DNA from: Picocystis sp. L7
Lineage: Eukaryota; Chlorophyta; Picocystophyceae; Picocystales; Picocystaceae
Direction: 5' to 3'
Length of the DNA: 64,000 nt
NCBI GenBank assembly: GCA_020975725.1
Contig: QXJR01000027.1
Location: forward strand, 434,001-498,000
In this document: positions 46,293-55,260 of the stretch, one piece after another
How positions within the stretch are numbered: position 1 is the stretch's first letter
Layout: the number at the start of each line of letters is the position of its first letter
Notes under the pieces: generated by a model
Told to the model about the DNA's origin: nothing
The model's input: the letters and a program-made list of their open reading frames with translations, nothing else
Databases searched by the model: none
Translations under genes and position numbers: made by a program

Positions 46293-48170
46293 CTAGGCTG
46301 CCAGAACTGACTCGCTCCACGTCTTCAGCAACAGACGAGAGATAGTGGGCAATGCTTCTGCAGATTCCTGTACCAGCTTTTGTGCATCAATTCTACCTTG
46401 CACAAGGTTCATCAAAGATCTCACTTCCTGAACATGCAGCCTGTTGTCATCCGTAAAAGCAATAAGAAGCTCCTTTCGAAGCTTGCTATCCAGCAACACA
46501 ACCTTGGCAATGTCTTTCAAGGTATCATTCAAGTCCAAGTCGCCCCCTCCATCCCTTGCAAGACATATTAAGTTTTCTAGCCGTTCCCACTGAAACTTTC
46601 CATCCCTGAACAGAACTTGGAACAAACGCTCACGCAAAGCTGGATCTTCGTCTGTCAACAAGCGCTTTGCCACATAAGGATATGCCACCTCCAAGAACTT
46701 AAAATCAGGGGTCAAGGTCATGCAGATGCCTTCTTGGGTAAGGAGAGAACGGATGACCAAGGAGTATCTTTCTGGAATTCGAATGGGATACCTGTACACT
46801 AGCCTATTGAACCTCGCAGTCACTGCCCTGAAATTGAAGACTTCCAGGCTCTGGCCGAGCGAGTCTTGCCATATCTTCTCCAGGGCCGGCACAATGGGGG
46901 CCACGTCAGTTCCAGGTGCGAGAAACCCAAGCCTCATGAAATCCCCCGCCATCTCTTCGTAGTCCTCGTTGATGGCATGAACAACGGCATCAATGAGGAT
47001 TTGCTTATTTCTACTGCTCAACTCGGCAACGTTCCCAAAGTCCACATAAGCTATCCGCCCATCCCGCATAGCAAATATGTTGCCAGGATGAGGGTCACCA
47101 TGAAAAAGCCCGAATTCCAGCAACTGTCGCAGGCCGGACACAACGCCAACCCGGATAAACTCCTCCACATCTATGCCTGCATCCCGAATACCTTGAGGAT
47201 CGGTGCAACGGATCCCGTCGATCCACTCCATAACAATAACTTTCGAAGTGCAGAGGGAGCTGAAGACCTTTGGGATCTTTACGTATTGGTCGTCCTTGAA
47301 ATTCTCATAGAAGTCCTTCAGGTTCCTTGTCTCCTGCACATAGTCCAGCTCTTCCATGATCTTCTGTCCAAATTCGTCCAGAATGAGCTGAGCGTTGCAC
47401 CCGAGTCTCTCAAGCGCGAACGGGTTGATCAAGTACGCCAGTTTCCTGAAGAGGAAAAGGTCTCGTGCAATGATAGGCCTGATGCCGGGTCGTTGCACTT
47501 TCACGGCCACCAATTCACCGTTGGACCTTAGCCTTGCTTTGTACACCTGCCCCAGCGAAGCTGCGGCTATTGGTGCGTCGCTTATTTCGCTGAAGATCTC
47601 GTCCAGCGACGTCCCGAGTTCTTTTTCGAGGATGTCGAAAGCTTGAGGATTGGAGAAAGCCGGCACGTCGTCTTGAAGGATGCACAGCTCGTTCATGTAG
47701 TCTTCGCGTATGATGTCGGGACGGTTGGCAAGCACCTGTCCAGCCTTGATGAAGCTCGGTCCCAGGCTCACGAGCATTTCTCGCAGCTGTGCTGCGCGGC
47801 TCTTCACACGCTGTTGCTTCGGTAGGTCCTCCTCCACGATTCCATCCCACGCCAACGACAGTGCGAACCCACCTAGCTTGCCCGCCACTTCCAGCACGCG
47901 ACCGACTACCCGTAGACGATCCTTTGGCGTGGCCAACGCCTCCTTTTGGATGCGTCCTGGCGTGTACGCGCGTTGCGCCACGCAGGCTCCCACTTCCAGC
48001 TCGAGCTGCTCGAGGAAGGGCGAGTGGTCGTCGGCGCGCACCGATACGGCCCGCGTGCGCACGTCTGGAGGGTGGTGGGACCTCCTGCATCCCCTTGGAC
48101 GGCTCCAATTCGCCGCGGAAGGGAGATGCGCGCCGCGAGAGCTCGTCGCGTGCGCGTGCGCCAGCCGCAT
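46293..48170 (-). CDS. Plastid-type ABC1 atypical kinase (ABC1K)
   Basis: The 625-residue protein has the ABC1/ADCK kinase-like core: the KxGQ motif (FIKAGQVLANRPDIIREDY) near 140, the Ala-rich loop AAASLGQVYKARL replacing the glycine loop, the VAVKVQRPG lysine strand, GLFHGDPHPGN, and a DFGN metal-binding motif (VDFGNVAEL). The first 45 residues are basic and Ser/His-rich, a likely plastid transit peptide. The C-terminal extension of about 200 residues is typical of plastid plastoglobule members (ABC1K1/ABC1K3 group), which regulate prenylquinone and tocopherol metabolism under light stress. The exact subgroup was not resolved. Confidence 0.92.
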   Translation of the reverse strand: MRLAHAHATSSRGAHLPSAANWSRPRGCRRSHHPPDVRTRAVSVRADDHSPFLEQLELEVGACVAQRAYTPGRIQKEALATPKDRLRVVGRVLEVAGKLGGFALSLAWDGIVEEDLPKQQRVKSRAAQLREMLVSLGPSFIKAGQVLANRPDIIREDYMNELCILQDDVPAFSNPQAFDILEKELGTSLDEIFSEISDAPIAAASLGQVYKARLRSNGELVAVKVQRPGIRPIIARDLFLFRKLAYLINPFALERLGCNAQLILDEFGQKIMEELDYVQETRNLKDFYENFKDDQYVKIPKVFSSLCTSKVIVMEWIDGIRCTDPQGIRDAGIDVEEFIRVGVVSGLRQLLEFGLFHGDPHPGNIFAMRDGRIAYVDFGNVAELSSRNKQILIDAVVHAINEDYEEMAGDFMRLGFLAPGTDVAPIVPALEKIWQDSLGQSLEVFNFRAVTARFNRLVYRYPIRIPERYSLVIRSLLTQEGICMTLTPDFKFLEVAYPYVAKRLLTDEDPALRERLFQVLFRDGKFQWERLENLICLARDGGGDLDLNDTLKDIAKVVLLDSKLRKELLIAFTDDNRLHVQEVRSLMNLVQGRIDAQKLVQESAEALPTISRLLLKTWSESVLAA

Positions 48171-48512
48171 GTCGAGCTTTGGAGCGGATGACGCGTCGTA
48201 CGTACGCCCCCCTTCGCTTGGATCGATATCTCATCCAAAAGATATCGATAAAGAGCGACGAAGATCGCGATATGTTGAGGTATCGATGGAGGTTCGGTGC
48301 TCCCCCGAAAAGATATCGATATCTCTGCGTTCGGGGTGGATCTGGGGGTACGTGCTCGTGCTCCACCCGATGACTCGAAACGTCCATCCACGTGGAACAG
48401 TCCTAGGTGAGGAGGTGGACATGAGCACGGAGAGTGTGGGGAGTATACTTACATCGGCCTCAGACCGTTCCTTTGTACAAAAGAATGACAAGCGAGCGCT
48501 CAAGAAAAGTGC
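48171..48512. promoter_or_regulatory. ABC1K upstream region with TATCGATA cluster
   Basis: 342 bases between two minus-strand genes. They carry several TATCGATA-like sites: ATCGATATC at about 48222-48230, TATCGATA at 48243-48250, TATCGATG at 48281, and the perfect 12-bp palindrome GATATCGATATC at 48312-48323. The cluster lies 50-155 bases upstream of the ABC1K start. TATCGATA happens to be the DREF site in insects, but the factor here is unknown. Confidence 0.5.
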
Positions 48513-49298
48513 TCAGTAGTAGCCGGTGGGCATGGAAGGGCAACCGTACGTGCTGAAAGGTGTCCACTCCACCGGCACATCCCGCTGGCTGCGTAAGGAA
48601 GCGCAAGCCATCCCGCGCGTTGTCTTGGGTGCCACGCAGAAATCAGGCGCATGGAGGGAGGATTCCGAGTAGTGGTACCGCCCCGCACACCCGTTGCTGT
48701 ACATGTCTGCGCGAGACTGACCCCACTTGGAACCGTGGCGGGAGCAACACAGCCAAGTGATCCGAATGCCGTTGTGGTGTCCTCCAGAAAACAAAATTCC
48801 AGGATGAAAGCGGCAGCTGACCCTCTGGTTCGTGCCGTCCCGAAATATTTTCCCGCAGAAACGGCACACGTGTCGCCGTTGCAGCCTCGAATAGGCGATC
48901 CGACTCACGCACGTGGTCTTCGCACCGGTTCGGCCGTGGCTCGGCGGGTTCTTGTACGCCCGCGAGAGCGTCTCTGAGTCCACGTTTGGGAAGTGTGCTT
49001 GGATGAGCTGCTCCCAGATGTTTTCGTCGGCGATGAGGCTCCTCCATGCGCGGCACACCGCGGCTGCGTTGGCGATGCTACTCGCGTCCAGCCTTGCCAA
49101 CACGAGTGCGAACGCGTCCGGGGTCAGGAACGCCTCCGAGTTCGGCGTGTCCTCCTCCTCGCGTTCCACCTCCTCGCCCATGCTCCCTGGAACGCGCACG
49201 CACAGGCACACGCCTTTTTGGTCGCGTGCTTGCGCGGTTCCACGTGCCTGGAAGACACGTGTTGTTGTTCTCGTCGTGGGTTCCGACCCTTCTTCCAT
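48513..49298 (-). CDS. F-box protein with Cys/His-rich C-terminal domain
   Basis: The protein is 261 residues from the ATG at 49298, or 222 from an alternative at 49181. The F-box (about 55-95 in the longer form) reads PDAFALVLARLDASSIANAAAVCRAWRSLIADENIWEQLI. The C-terminal half has ordered Cys/His residues: CRFCGKIF, then CRFHPGILFSGG, then ITWLCCSRHG. This resembles zinc-binding C-x2-C...C-x2-H-P-G modules seen in some F-box and CHORD-like proteins. It would be the substrate-receptor subunit of an SCF ubiquitin ligase. The target is unknown. Confidence 0.75.
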   Translation of the reverse strand: MEEGSEPTTRTTTRVFQARGTAQARDQKGVCLCVRVPGSMGEEVEREEEDTPNSEAFLTPDAFALVLARLDASSIANAAAVCRAWRSLIADENIWEQLIQAHFPNVDSETLSRAYKNPPSHGRTGAKTTCVSRIAYSRLQRRHVCRFCGKIFRDGTNQRVSCRFHPGILFSGGHHNGIRITWLCCSRHGSKWGQSRADMYSNGCAGRYHYSESSLHAPDFCVAPKTTRGMACASLRSQRDVPVEWTPFSTYGCPSMPTGYY

Positions 49299-50221
49299 CC
49301 ACGCCCTGAACCGCGAGAAGATCTCCAATCGCCGACGAGGACGTGCCTATCCTTCCTTGAAACGATCCTCGGCGGCACATGCGATTTCGAGGGCGTGTCC
49401 GAGGGTGGGAGGTCGAATTCGCGTTCCAGATCGTGGACGTTGTTCGTGCACGTGCTTGGCTCCGTTGTTCCATCCACCGTGGAAGCCACCGGATGCGACG
49501 GGTGATCGAGGACGGCGCAGGATCCGCCCGTTTCGCGTCCCGGCGCACGCGCGCGGGCTCGGCTTTCGGGAGGGGTGTGTCGGTCAACAACCGGACCTTC
49601 CTTCCTTCCTTTCAACCCCGAGGTTGGAAAGGCTTTGGGTTCGGGTTCCACCTCGGTTTCGAAAGGCCCTTGTTCGTTTCGACGTTCCTTTGGCGACGCC
49701 TTTTCCCTTCCCTCGTGGGGAGACCCCCGGACGACCCGAGGGGATCGATCGGGTCCTCGGGTCTTTCCCCCCTTTCCCCGTTCGGTTTCGAACCCGGGGT
49801 GGGCCGGGTCTCTCTCCCCCCCCTTTTCCTGACCCGATCGATCGGGTGGGTCCGTCCTTATCCCTCCCTTTCCCCCTGCCAGCTCAGGTCCTCGCGACCC
49901 CTTTCCTGCGGTCGAGACGGGATCCGACTCGGGGATGACGTGGTCCACACCCCCTCTCCCTCACCCTGTGCCTGCCTCTGCCCTGTCGAGCAGGAGACGT
50001 CGACGAGACCGTAGGGTTCCGACACCGACGCCTGTGCCGGTGAAGCAAGCGACCGCATGTGCGCACTCGCACACGCATGGAGGAGCCTCCCGATGCACCG
50101 AAAGGGAAGGGAGGTGGAAACGGGGAACCGCCTTGCGCTGCGGAAGGACGGGAGGGGAGCGCTGGGGAAAGGGATCGATGAAAGAAGGGGAAACGAGAGG
50201 GAACGGATCCGATGTCGTGTG
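49299..50221. promoter_or_regulatory. Divergent promoter region, F-box / beta-amylase
   Basis: About 0.9 kb without a clear gene. It contains two GATCGATCGGGT sites about 90 bases apart (near 49744 and 49838) and GGTTTCGAACCCGGGG near 49788 between them, plus long C-rich tracts. The beta-amylase frame is open from an ATG at 50057, so part of 50057-50221 could be coding. Otherwise it is promoter and leader. Confidence 0.4.
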
Positions 50222-51802
50222 ATGCGTGAAGAACCGCCCGATGGACATGGAAAAGCGGCGAGCTCGCCGCTGCCGCCGCACAGGATCGACGAGAAGCTGT
50301 TCACCACGCTCAAGGCGTCCAGGAGGGTGAAAGGGGTGCCCTTGTACGTCATGCTGCCCTTGGACACCGTCACCGTTGCCAACACCTTGAGCCACGTCAA
50401 GGCACTCCACGCCGCACTGCGAGCACTACGTAGCGTAGGAGTGGACGGAGTCATGGTGGACGTCTGGTGGGGAATCGTGGAAGCAGCTGGACCCACCATG
50501 TACAACTGGTCCGCCTACAAAGCACTCGTTCGGATGGTCGCCTCCGTCGGCATGCGACTGCAAGTCGTCATGTCGTTCCACGCGTGTGGATGCAACGTGG
50601 GAGACAGCTGCATCGTTTCGCTGCCACCGTGGGTGCTGAGCGTCGCGGAAGACGTCCCGGACGTGCTCTACACCGATCGACATGGAAATAGAAACACGGA
50701 GTACCTCTCCCTCGGAGTCGATGAAGTGGACCTCTTCTATGGCCGCACGCCCCTAGAAATGTACCGGGATATGATGAAGTCGTTCCAAGAAAATTTCCAT
50801 GAGTACCTGGGGACCGTGATCACTGAAGTGGAAGTTAGCCTTGGACCCGCCGGGGAACTGCGCTACCCGTCTTATCCCAGAGAATTCTGGCGATTCCCTG
50901 GAATCGGAGAGTTCCAGTGCTACGATAAGTTCATGCTCGCACATTTGAAGGCAGCAGCAGAAAGAGTAGGTCATCCCGAATGGGGACATGGTGGACCGCA
51001 TGATGCTGGCGATTTCAACAAGTGGCCAGAGGAAACTGGGTTTTTCAATAGCAACCACGGGTCTTGGAACACACCTTATGGGCACTTCTTTCTCAAGTGG
51101 TACAGTGACATGCTCATCGAGCACGGGAGTCGAGTGCTCGCTCTTGCTGCAGAGATCCTTGGGGAGACAGGTACGGTCCTTGCTGCCAAGCTGCCTGGAA
51201 TTCACTGGTGGTACAAATCTAGGAGTCATGCTGCTGAACTCACTGCAGGTATCTATAACACGCAGAATCGGGATGGGTACAAACCTGTGATGCGCATGCT
51301 CTCCAAGCACGGGGCACTTCTGAACTTCACTTGTGCAGAAATGCGGGATAGAGAACAGCCGCCCGAAGCGCTCTGTGGTCCTGAAGGCCTGCTGATGCAG
51401 GTGCGGCAAGCCGCCTCCGAAGAGTCTGTCGCTGTGGCAGCAGAAAACGCTCTGATGAGGTTGGATCGTTCTGCGTACGATCAGATCATCAAAAACTCCT
51501 ACCACTCTTACTCTCCATCCGGAGAAAGACTACCGAGCCTCGTGTCTTTCACGTTCCTTCGAATGCACGAAGCCCTCTTTGAACCTGAGGAATGGAATAA
51601 CTTCGTACACTTTGTAACAGCCATGGATGCAGAGGGTGAGCACGCACCACATAGTACCACTCAAAGTAGAGACATGAAAAATGAAACGGCAACGGAGGCT
51701 GAAACCCGAAACAAGGGCGATGGTGTGACCATCCTTTACAATAAGCACAACCAGCAGCGGGAACTGGGCGGTGCCATTTGGAACAGCAGAATAAGAGTTT
51801 GA
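50222..51802 (+). CDS. Beta-amylase (GH14)
   Basis: A 526-residue glycoside hydrolase that releases maltose from starch chain ends. Conserved GH14 landmarks are VPLYVMLPLDTV, GVDGVMVDVWWGIVE, VVMSFHACGCNVGD, then EVEVSLGPAGELRYPSYP with the acid Glu (about 212), GIHWWYKSRSHAAELTAGIYN, and LNFTCAEMRD with the base Glu (about 372). The C-terminal region after FTFLRM holds a polar tail of about 70 residues ending NSRIRV. There is no obvious transit peptide from the ATG at 50222, which suggests cytosol. An in-frame ATG at 50057 would add a basic 55-residue extension. One exon. Confidence 0.94.
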   Translation: MREEPPDGHGKAASSPLPPHRIDEKLFTTLKASRRVKGVPLYVMLPLDTVTVANTLSHVKALHAALRALRSVGVDGVMVDVWWGIVEAAGPTMYNWSAYKALVRMVASVGMRLQVVMSFHACGCNVGDSCIVSLPPWVLSVAEDVPDVLYTDRHGNRNTEYLSLGVDEVDLFYGRTPLEMYRDMMKSFQENFHEYLGTVITEVEVSLGPAGELRYPSYPREFWRFPGIGEFQCYDKFMLAHLKAAAERVGHPEWGHGGPHDAGDFNKWPEETGFFNSNHGSWNTPYGHFFLKWYSDMLIEHGSRVLALAAEILGETGTVLAAKLPGIHWWYKSRSHAAELTAGIYNTQNRDGYKPVMRMLSKHGALLNFTCAEMRDREQPPEALCGPEGLLMQVRQAASEESVAVAAENALMRLDRSAYDQIIKNSYHSYSPSGERLPSLVSFTFLRMHEALFEPEEWNNFVHFVTAMDAEGEHAPHSTTQSRDMKNETATEAETRNKGDGVTILYNKHNQQRELGGAIWNSRIRV

Positions 51803-51898
51803 CTGTCACTTGCTTTATTCAAACTTTAATTGCGAAAGACTCAATCCGGACGGCAGAGACGTCTGAATGACGTATTTCATGAACTTCAGTTTTCTTTT

Positions 51899-53383
51899 TC
51901 ACTCCATTTCGTTCAATATTCCTCGTAGTGTGTCTAAATCTTGCAGATCTATCGTTGCGGTGCCATTGCTAGAAATCGCCTTCTCGACTTTCATGATCAA
52001 TTGCTCAAGCACTGTCTTGATGGGTGTCGTGGGGGGTCCATTTACCTGTTTCGAAGAAGTAGGTAACTGTGGGCTGGTTGCATCGGCGCTTTGCCACGGG
52101 ACAGCTTCCTTTGCTATGGGCCTAGCTCTACGACCACGGTCGCAACTATGACTGACCATCACGAACCCATCATCGTCACATCGCGAGGTGCTAGACGTGC
52201 TTCTAACTCTCTGTGGCGCCACTGGGTCTTCTTTTGTAGGGAGAGACGAAATGATACTCACCAGCGCTTTAGATTTCTCAAGCACGTCATCCATGTCCGT
52301 GAGTGTAGAAAAATACATGAGCAGTTGCAGGCAGGACGAGTTGTCATCAGCTTCAAGCAACCTGTCCCTAACACTTAGAATCATTGCAACAGCGAAACCT
52401 TCCACCATGAAGCCACAACCATCCCAAGGAATGTGAGGCGTGCAATCTGTCGGAACGGAGTTGAATTCGCTTTCGAAAAAAATGTCCCACAGGGTGAAGA
52501 GTTCATCAATGGCCATCTCCCTTCCAAAGAGCAGACGCAACCATTTGATGGAGAACAGTTGTGGCTCCACCTGATGCTTTTCCAGGTGTTGGTAGACTAC
52601 AGGGTCGGCACGTTGAAGCGCTTGCATCATCCTCTTGCACGCTTCGATGATGGGAGCAGCTCTCGTACCGCCGTCCCCCTTTGGGCGGCCTCGTGATTCC
52701 TTCATTCTTCGTTGCGGTTCATCGTTGGGTGGTGATTCGTAGTAGGTCCTAAGCCTCCGCACATGAAGAGTCTTGAACTCGTTCTTGGGATCGTGCATTG
52801 TATCCGAGGGTCCGGCTCCCATGATGGCGCTAAAGAGAGCAAATGCATCGTGTTCCAGGTATCGCACGTCCGTAGGGGTAGTGGATGCTTCGACAGGTAC
52901 CTCCGTCGGTCCTGCAACGCGTTCCAGCACTTCTCCAGGTGACAATCCTTCCACACCTACCGCCTTGGCGGCATCTCCATACACGACGAAGTAGACGTTT
53001 CCCAAGATTTCGTGCATTCCTTGTCGGTAGCCAAGGTCGGAGTGGATCTGAGACCAGGTCAAGAGCACGTTCGTGAGCGACTTCCGCACCCGCTCACATT
53101 CGAAGAACCGGTCTCCTGGATGGAGGCGAACGATGTCCTGTTTGATGTCCTGCTGCAACTCCGAGAACTTCCAATACTGGTTCCAGTTGCTCTCTGGATT
53201 CTGCGACAGTGGATTGTTGACCGTCGCATCCTGGTTGTCGCGGTATCGCGGATCGCACAAGTACTTCGAGGCCTCCAGGCGGTACATGTTGCGCCAGGAG
53301 GTGCACTCAGAGGTCCACGAGTCTTCGGATTCACTCAACACTCGCAAATGAACGCGCCAGCGCACAGAACGCGGCGCGTCCAT
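51899..53383 (-). CDS. TBC-domain Rab GTPase-activating protein (TBC1D5-like)
   Basis: A 494-residue RabGAP. The N-terminus SVRWRVHLRVL resembles the WK-x-LLG start of TBC domains. The arginine finger is in DIKQDIVRLHPGD (I-x2-D-x2-R), and the glutamine finger is in LGYRQGMHEIL (YxQG). The domain continues through HDAFALFSAIM, HLEKHQVEPQLFSIKWLRLLFGREM and a WDIFF motif. The wide insertion in the middle and the overall order fit the TBC1D5/TBC1D22 side of the family, which acts on Rab7-type GTPases in endosome traffic. The C-terminus is Ser/Arg-rich and disordered with a final amphipathic helix. The ATG at 53383 is used. A minus-strand AATAAA lies at about 51814. Confidence 0.88.
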   Translation of the reverse strand: MDAPRSVRWRVHLRVLSESEDSWTSECTSWRNMYRLEASKYLCDPRYRDNQDATVNNPLSQNPESNWNQYWKFSELQQDIKQDIVRLHPGDRFFECERVRKSLTNVLLTWSQIHSDLGYRQGMHEILGNVYFVVYGDAAKAVGVEGLSPGEVLERVAGPTEVPVEASTTPTDVRYLEHDAFALFSAIMGAGPSDTMHDPKNEFKTLHVRRLRTYYESPPNDEPQRRMKESRGRPKGDGGTRAAPIIEACKRMMQALQRADPVVYQHLEKHQVEPQLFSIKWLRLLFGREMAIDELFTLWDIFFESEFNSVPTDCTPHIPWDGCGFMVEGFAVAMILSVRDRLLEADDNSSCLQLLMYFSTLTDMDDVLEKSKALVSIISSLPTKEDPVAPQRVRSTSSTSRCDDDGFVMVSHSCDRGRRARPIAKEAVPWQSADATSPQLPTSSKQVNGPPTTPIKTVLEQLIMKVEKAISSNGTATIDLQDLDTLRGILNEME

Positions 53384-53731
53384 CGCGTCGGTGGATCCTC
53401 TGTCCTTCTCGCCTCCCTTTCGTCCGACTATCCAGTTCCGATCGATCGGAGGCACGAAGCCCCTTCACATCGGGAAGGTCGTCTCCCGATGCAAACGCTC
53501 GTTTACTAGGAAAACCGAATGGACCGATCCGAGAAGGAGCGACCCGGCGGTCCTGGGTTCGGCGAAAGAGGAAAAGCGCCCCGCACCGTGAATCGGCCAT
53601 CGACCACAGAGGATTCCCCTCCAAGCCATACGAATCCTCTGCGGATTCGTTCGACACTCTTGGAGACAAGAAATCTGGCGCCAAGTTCAAGTGTCGGATT
53701 CCAATTTCGTAGGACAAGTGCTTCGTCGCAG
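53384..53731. promoter_or_regulatory. Divergent promoter, TBC gene / small coiled-coil gene
   Basis: 348 bases with no gene. Near 53634-53652 lies CGAATCCTCTGCGGATTCG, an inverted repeat that includes the recurring CCGCAGAGG word, and a related CACAGAGGATTC lies near 53602. Confidence 0.45.
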
Positions 53732-53995
53732 ATGGACCGAGTTTCGCAGCGCAGCACAGGAGCGAATTCGCAGGAAAGCACCTACGTGCTGGAAGCCCTC
53801 AGCAGCCTGTCTGCAAGCGAGCTCTCGGACAAGGCGAAGGACCTCAACGCGAGGCTCGAACGGCTGGACCGAGAAGAAGCTGTCCAAGTGGCGCGGGCCC
53901 GAGCGTTAGGCATGGTAGACCAGGACAAGACTTCGCAAGCTACAACCGCCAAACCTGAAAAGCCCACGCCAGAGAAAAAGAGCCCAGAAGGCTGA
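53732..53995 (+). CDS. Small coiled-coil protein, unknown
   Basis: An 87-residue protein. Residues about 15-62 predict one amphipathic helix (LEALSSLSASELSDKAKDLNARLERLDREEAVQVARARALGM), flanked by polar Ser/Gln-rich and Lys/Pro-rich ends. The start is the ATG at 53732. The frame is open to 53519, but that part lies in promoter-like sequence. AATAAA follows at about 54051. It could be a small subunit of a larger complex. No family was recognised. Confidence 0.5.
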   Translation: MDRVSQRSTGANSQESTYVLEALSSLSASELSDKAKDLNARLERLDREEAVQVARARALGMVDQDKTSQATTAKPEKPTPEKKSPEG

Positions 53996-54066
53996 TGCGA
54001 CTCTTCGGATGATGCAAGACACAGCACGTCAACCAAATCGCACCGTTTTGAATAAAATCGACCGCC

Positions 54067-54801
54067 TTACGCGATATAAGGAGTGGAACGACTTTCGTCT
54101 TCATCATTCCATCTCGTCAGCGTCTTCGAGGGATGAGCGCACATGTGAAAATGCGGACCCATTATCCCGGACATCCCTTTGCCAAGGATTCGAACTGCAT
54201 CCTCGTCAACACCACCATATGGTTCCCGATAACCAGTCACGAACAAACAACCCAGCGGCCGACCTGCAGCCACAAAGACGTGCATTATACTTGCTAACAG
54301 TTCATCTGCTATGGGCGTCGAAGAAGGCACGGGAGGAAGCTTGGAGACGGCAGCAGCATACGGATTGATGCCTTGATACTTGAACATACCTCCTCGTGGT
54401 ATGTTTTCTTTCCTAAGTGCAGGAGGAAGGATGGTCCCCGAGACCAACAAGACGACTTCGCAGCCTTGGAGCAAATCTGCCAATGCTAGTGCCAGGAGGA
54501 GGTGAAAGTGCCTGTTTTCCAAGGTGGTGTTCAGCGCCAGCATGGAAACGACGGGGCAGCCTGCTTCGTCGCAAAAGTTGCACAGCTGCACCGGATGAAG
54601 CAGTCCTTCCGATCTGAGGATGCTCCTCGTTTCCATCCCGACCACCCCCACATCGTAGACGCGCCTCTGATACGTTTCGGAGGCCACATTTGACACGCAA
54701 GCGCATCCCGCACCGGAAACGTCACACACGCCGACGAAGGCCGTGCTGGCCACTTCGGCTCCATCCGGCAGCACCAGTCGCACGTCTCGTTTCTCGTCCA
54801 T
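54067..54801 (-). CDS. Possible proteasome assembly chaperone 1-like protein
   Basis: A 244-residue protein. Central segments VVSMLALNTTLENRHFHLLLALALADLLQGCEVVLLVSG and the later IADELLASIMHVFVAAGRPLGCLFVTGYRE suggest an alternating alpha/beta fold like the PAC1/PAC2 proteasome assembly chaperones. These dimers guide alpha-ring assembly of the 20S proteasome. This is a fold-level guess, because no single signature settles it. The ATG at 54801 begins a conserved-looking stretch (RLVLPDGAEVAS). The frame is open upstream to 55176 in promoter-like DNA with GCAGAGGAAC words. It lies head-to-head with DEP1. Confidence 0.45.
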   Translation of the reverse strand: MDEKRDVRLVLPDGAEVASTAFVGVCDVSGAGCACVSNVASETYQRRVYDVGVVGMETRSILRSEGLLHPVQLCNFCDEAGCPVVSMLALNTTLENRHFHLLLALALADLLQGCEVVLLVSGTILPPALRKENIPRGGMFKYQGINPYAAAVSKLPPVPSSTPIADELLASIMHVFVAAGRPLGCLFVTGYREPYGGVDEDAVRILGKGMSGIMGPHFHMCAHPSKTLTRWNDEDESRSTPYIA

Positions 54802-55260
54802 GTCCTCCGTCTTTCTGTTTCTCCCTCTCCACGACCTTTCGGTCCCAAGCCAGCCACGTAGCCGCCACGAGCAAGCGCCTTTCGCGCGGCACGTCTTGGA
54901 CGTCCCACTGCGAATGTGGTGCGAATATTCCCATGGAACACGTCGAATCCGGAGGGAATATTCGCTCGGCGCCGATCGGCCAGGACGGATCCGTTCCCCG
55001 CAGAGGAACACCTTCTTCTGCCTACCAAGTACGCTCGTCGTTCCTCTGCGGCACATGGAGGAGTTCGAGGACCGGACCGGAGGCGTTCGCTTTCGAGTCC
55101 ATTGCGACGGTGAGAAGCAAGCAAACACGTCCTCGGAGCGGCGCCTCACGCGCCTTTGGCACGCGTGTGCGTGCACGTACGCCTTGTAGGGGTCCCGAAG
55201 AGACTCCCGACGACCGCTGGAAGGGGTTGAAGGACGTCCAGGGTCCGTCCTTGACGGTCG
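54802..55260. promoter_or_regulatory. Divergent promoter, PAC1-like gene / DEP1
   Basis: 459 bases without a gene of its own. Two copies of CCGCAGAGGAAC lie in opposite orientations at about 54997-55008 and 55034-55045, 26 bases apart. The paired inverted arrangement suggests a regulatory site shared by the divergent genes. Confidence 0.5.
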
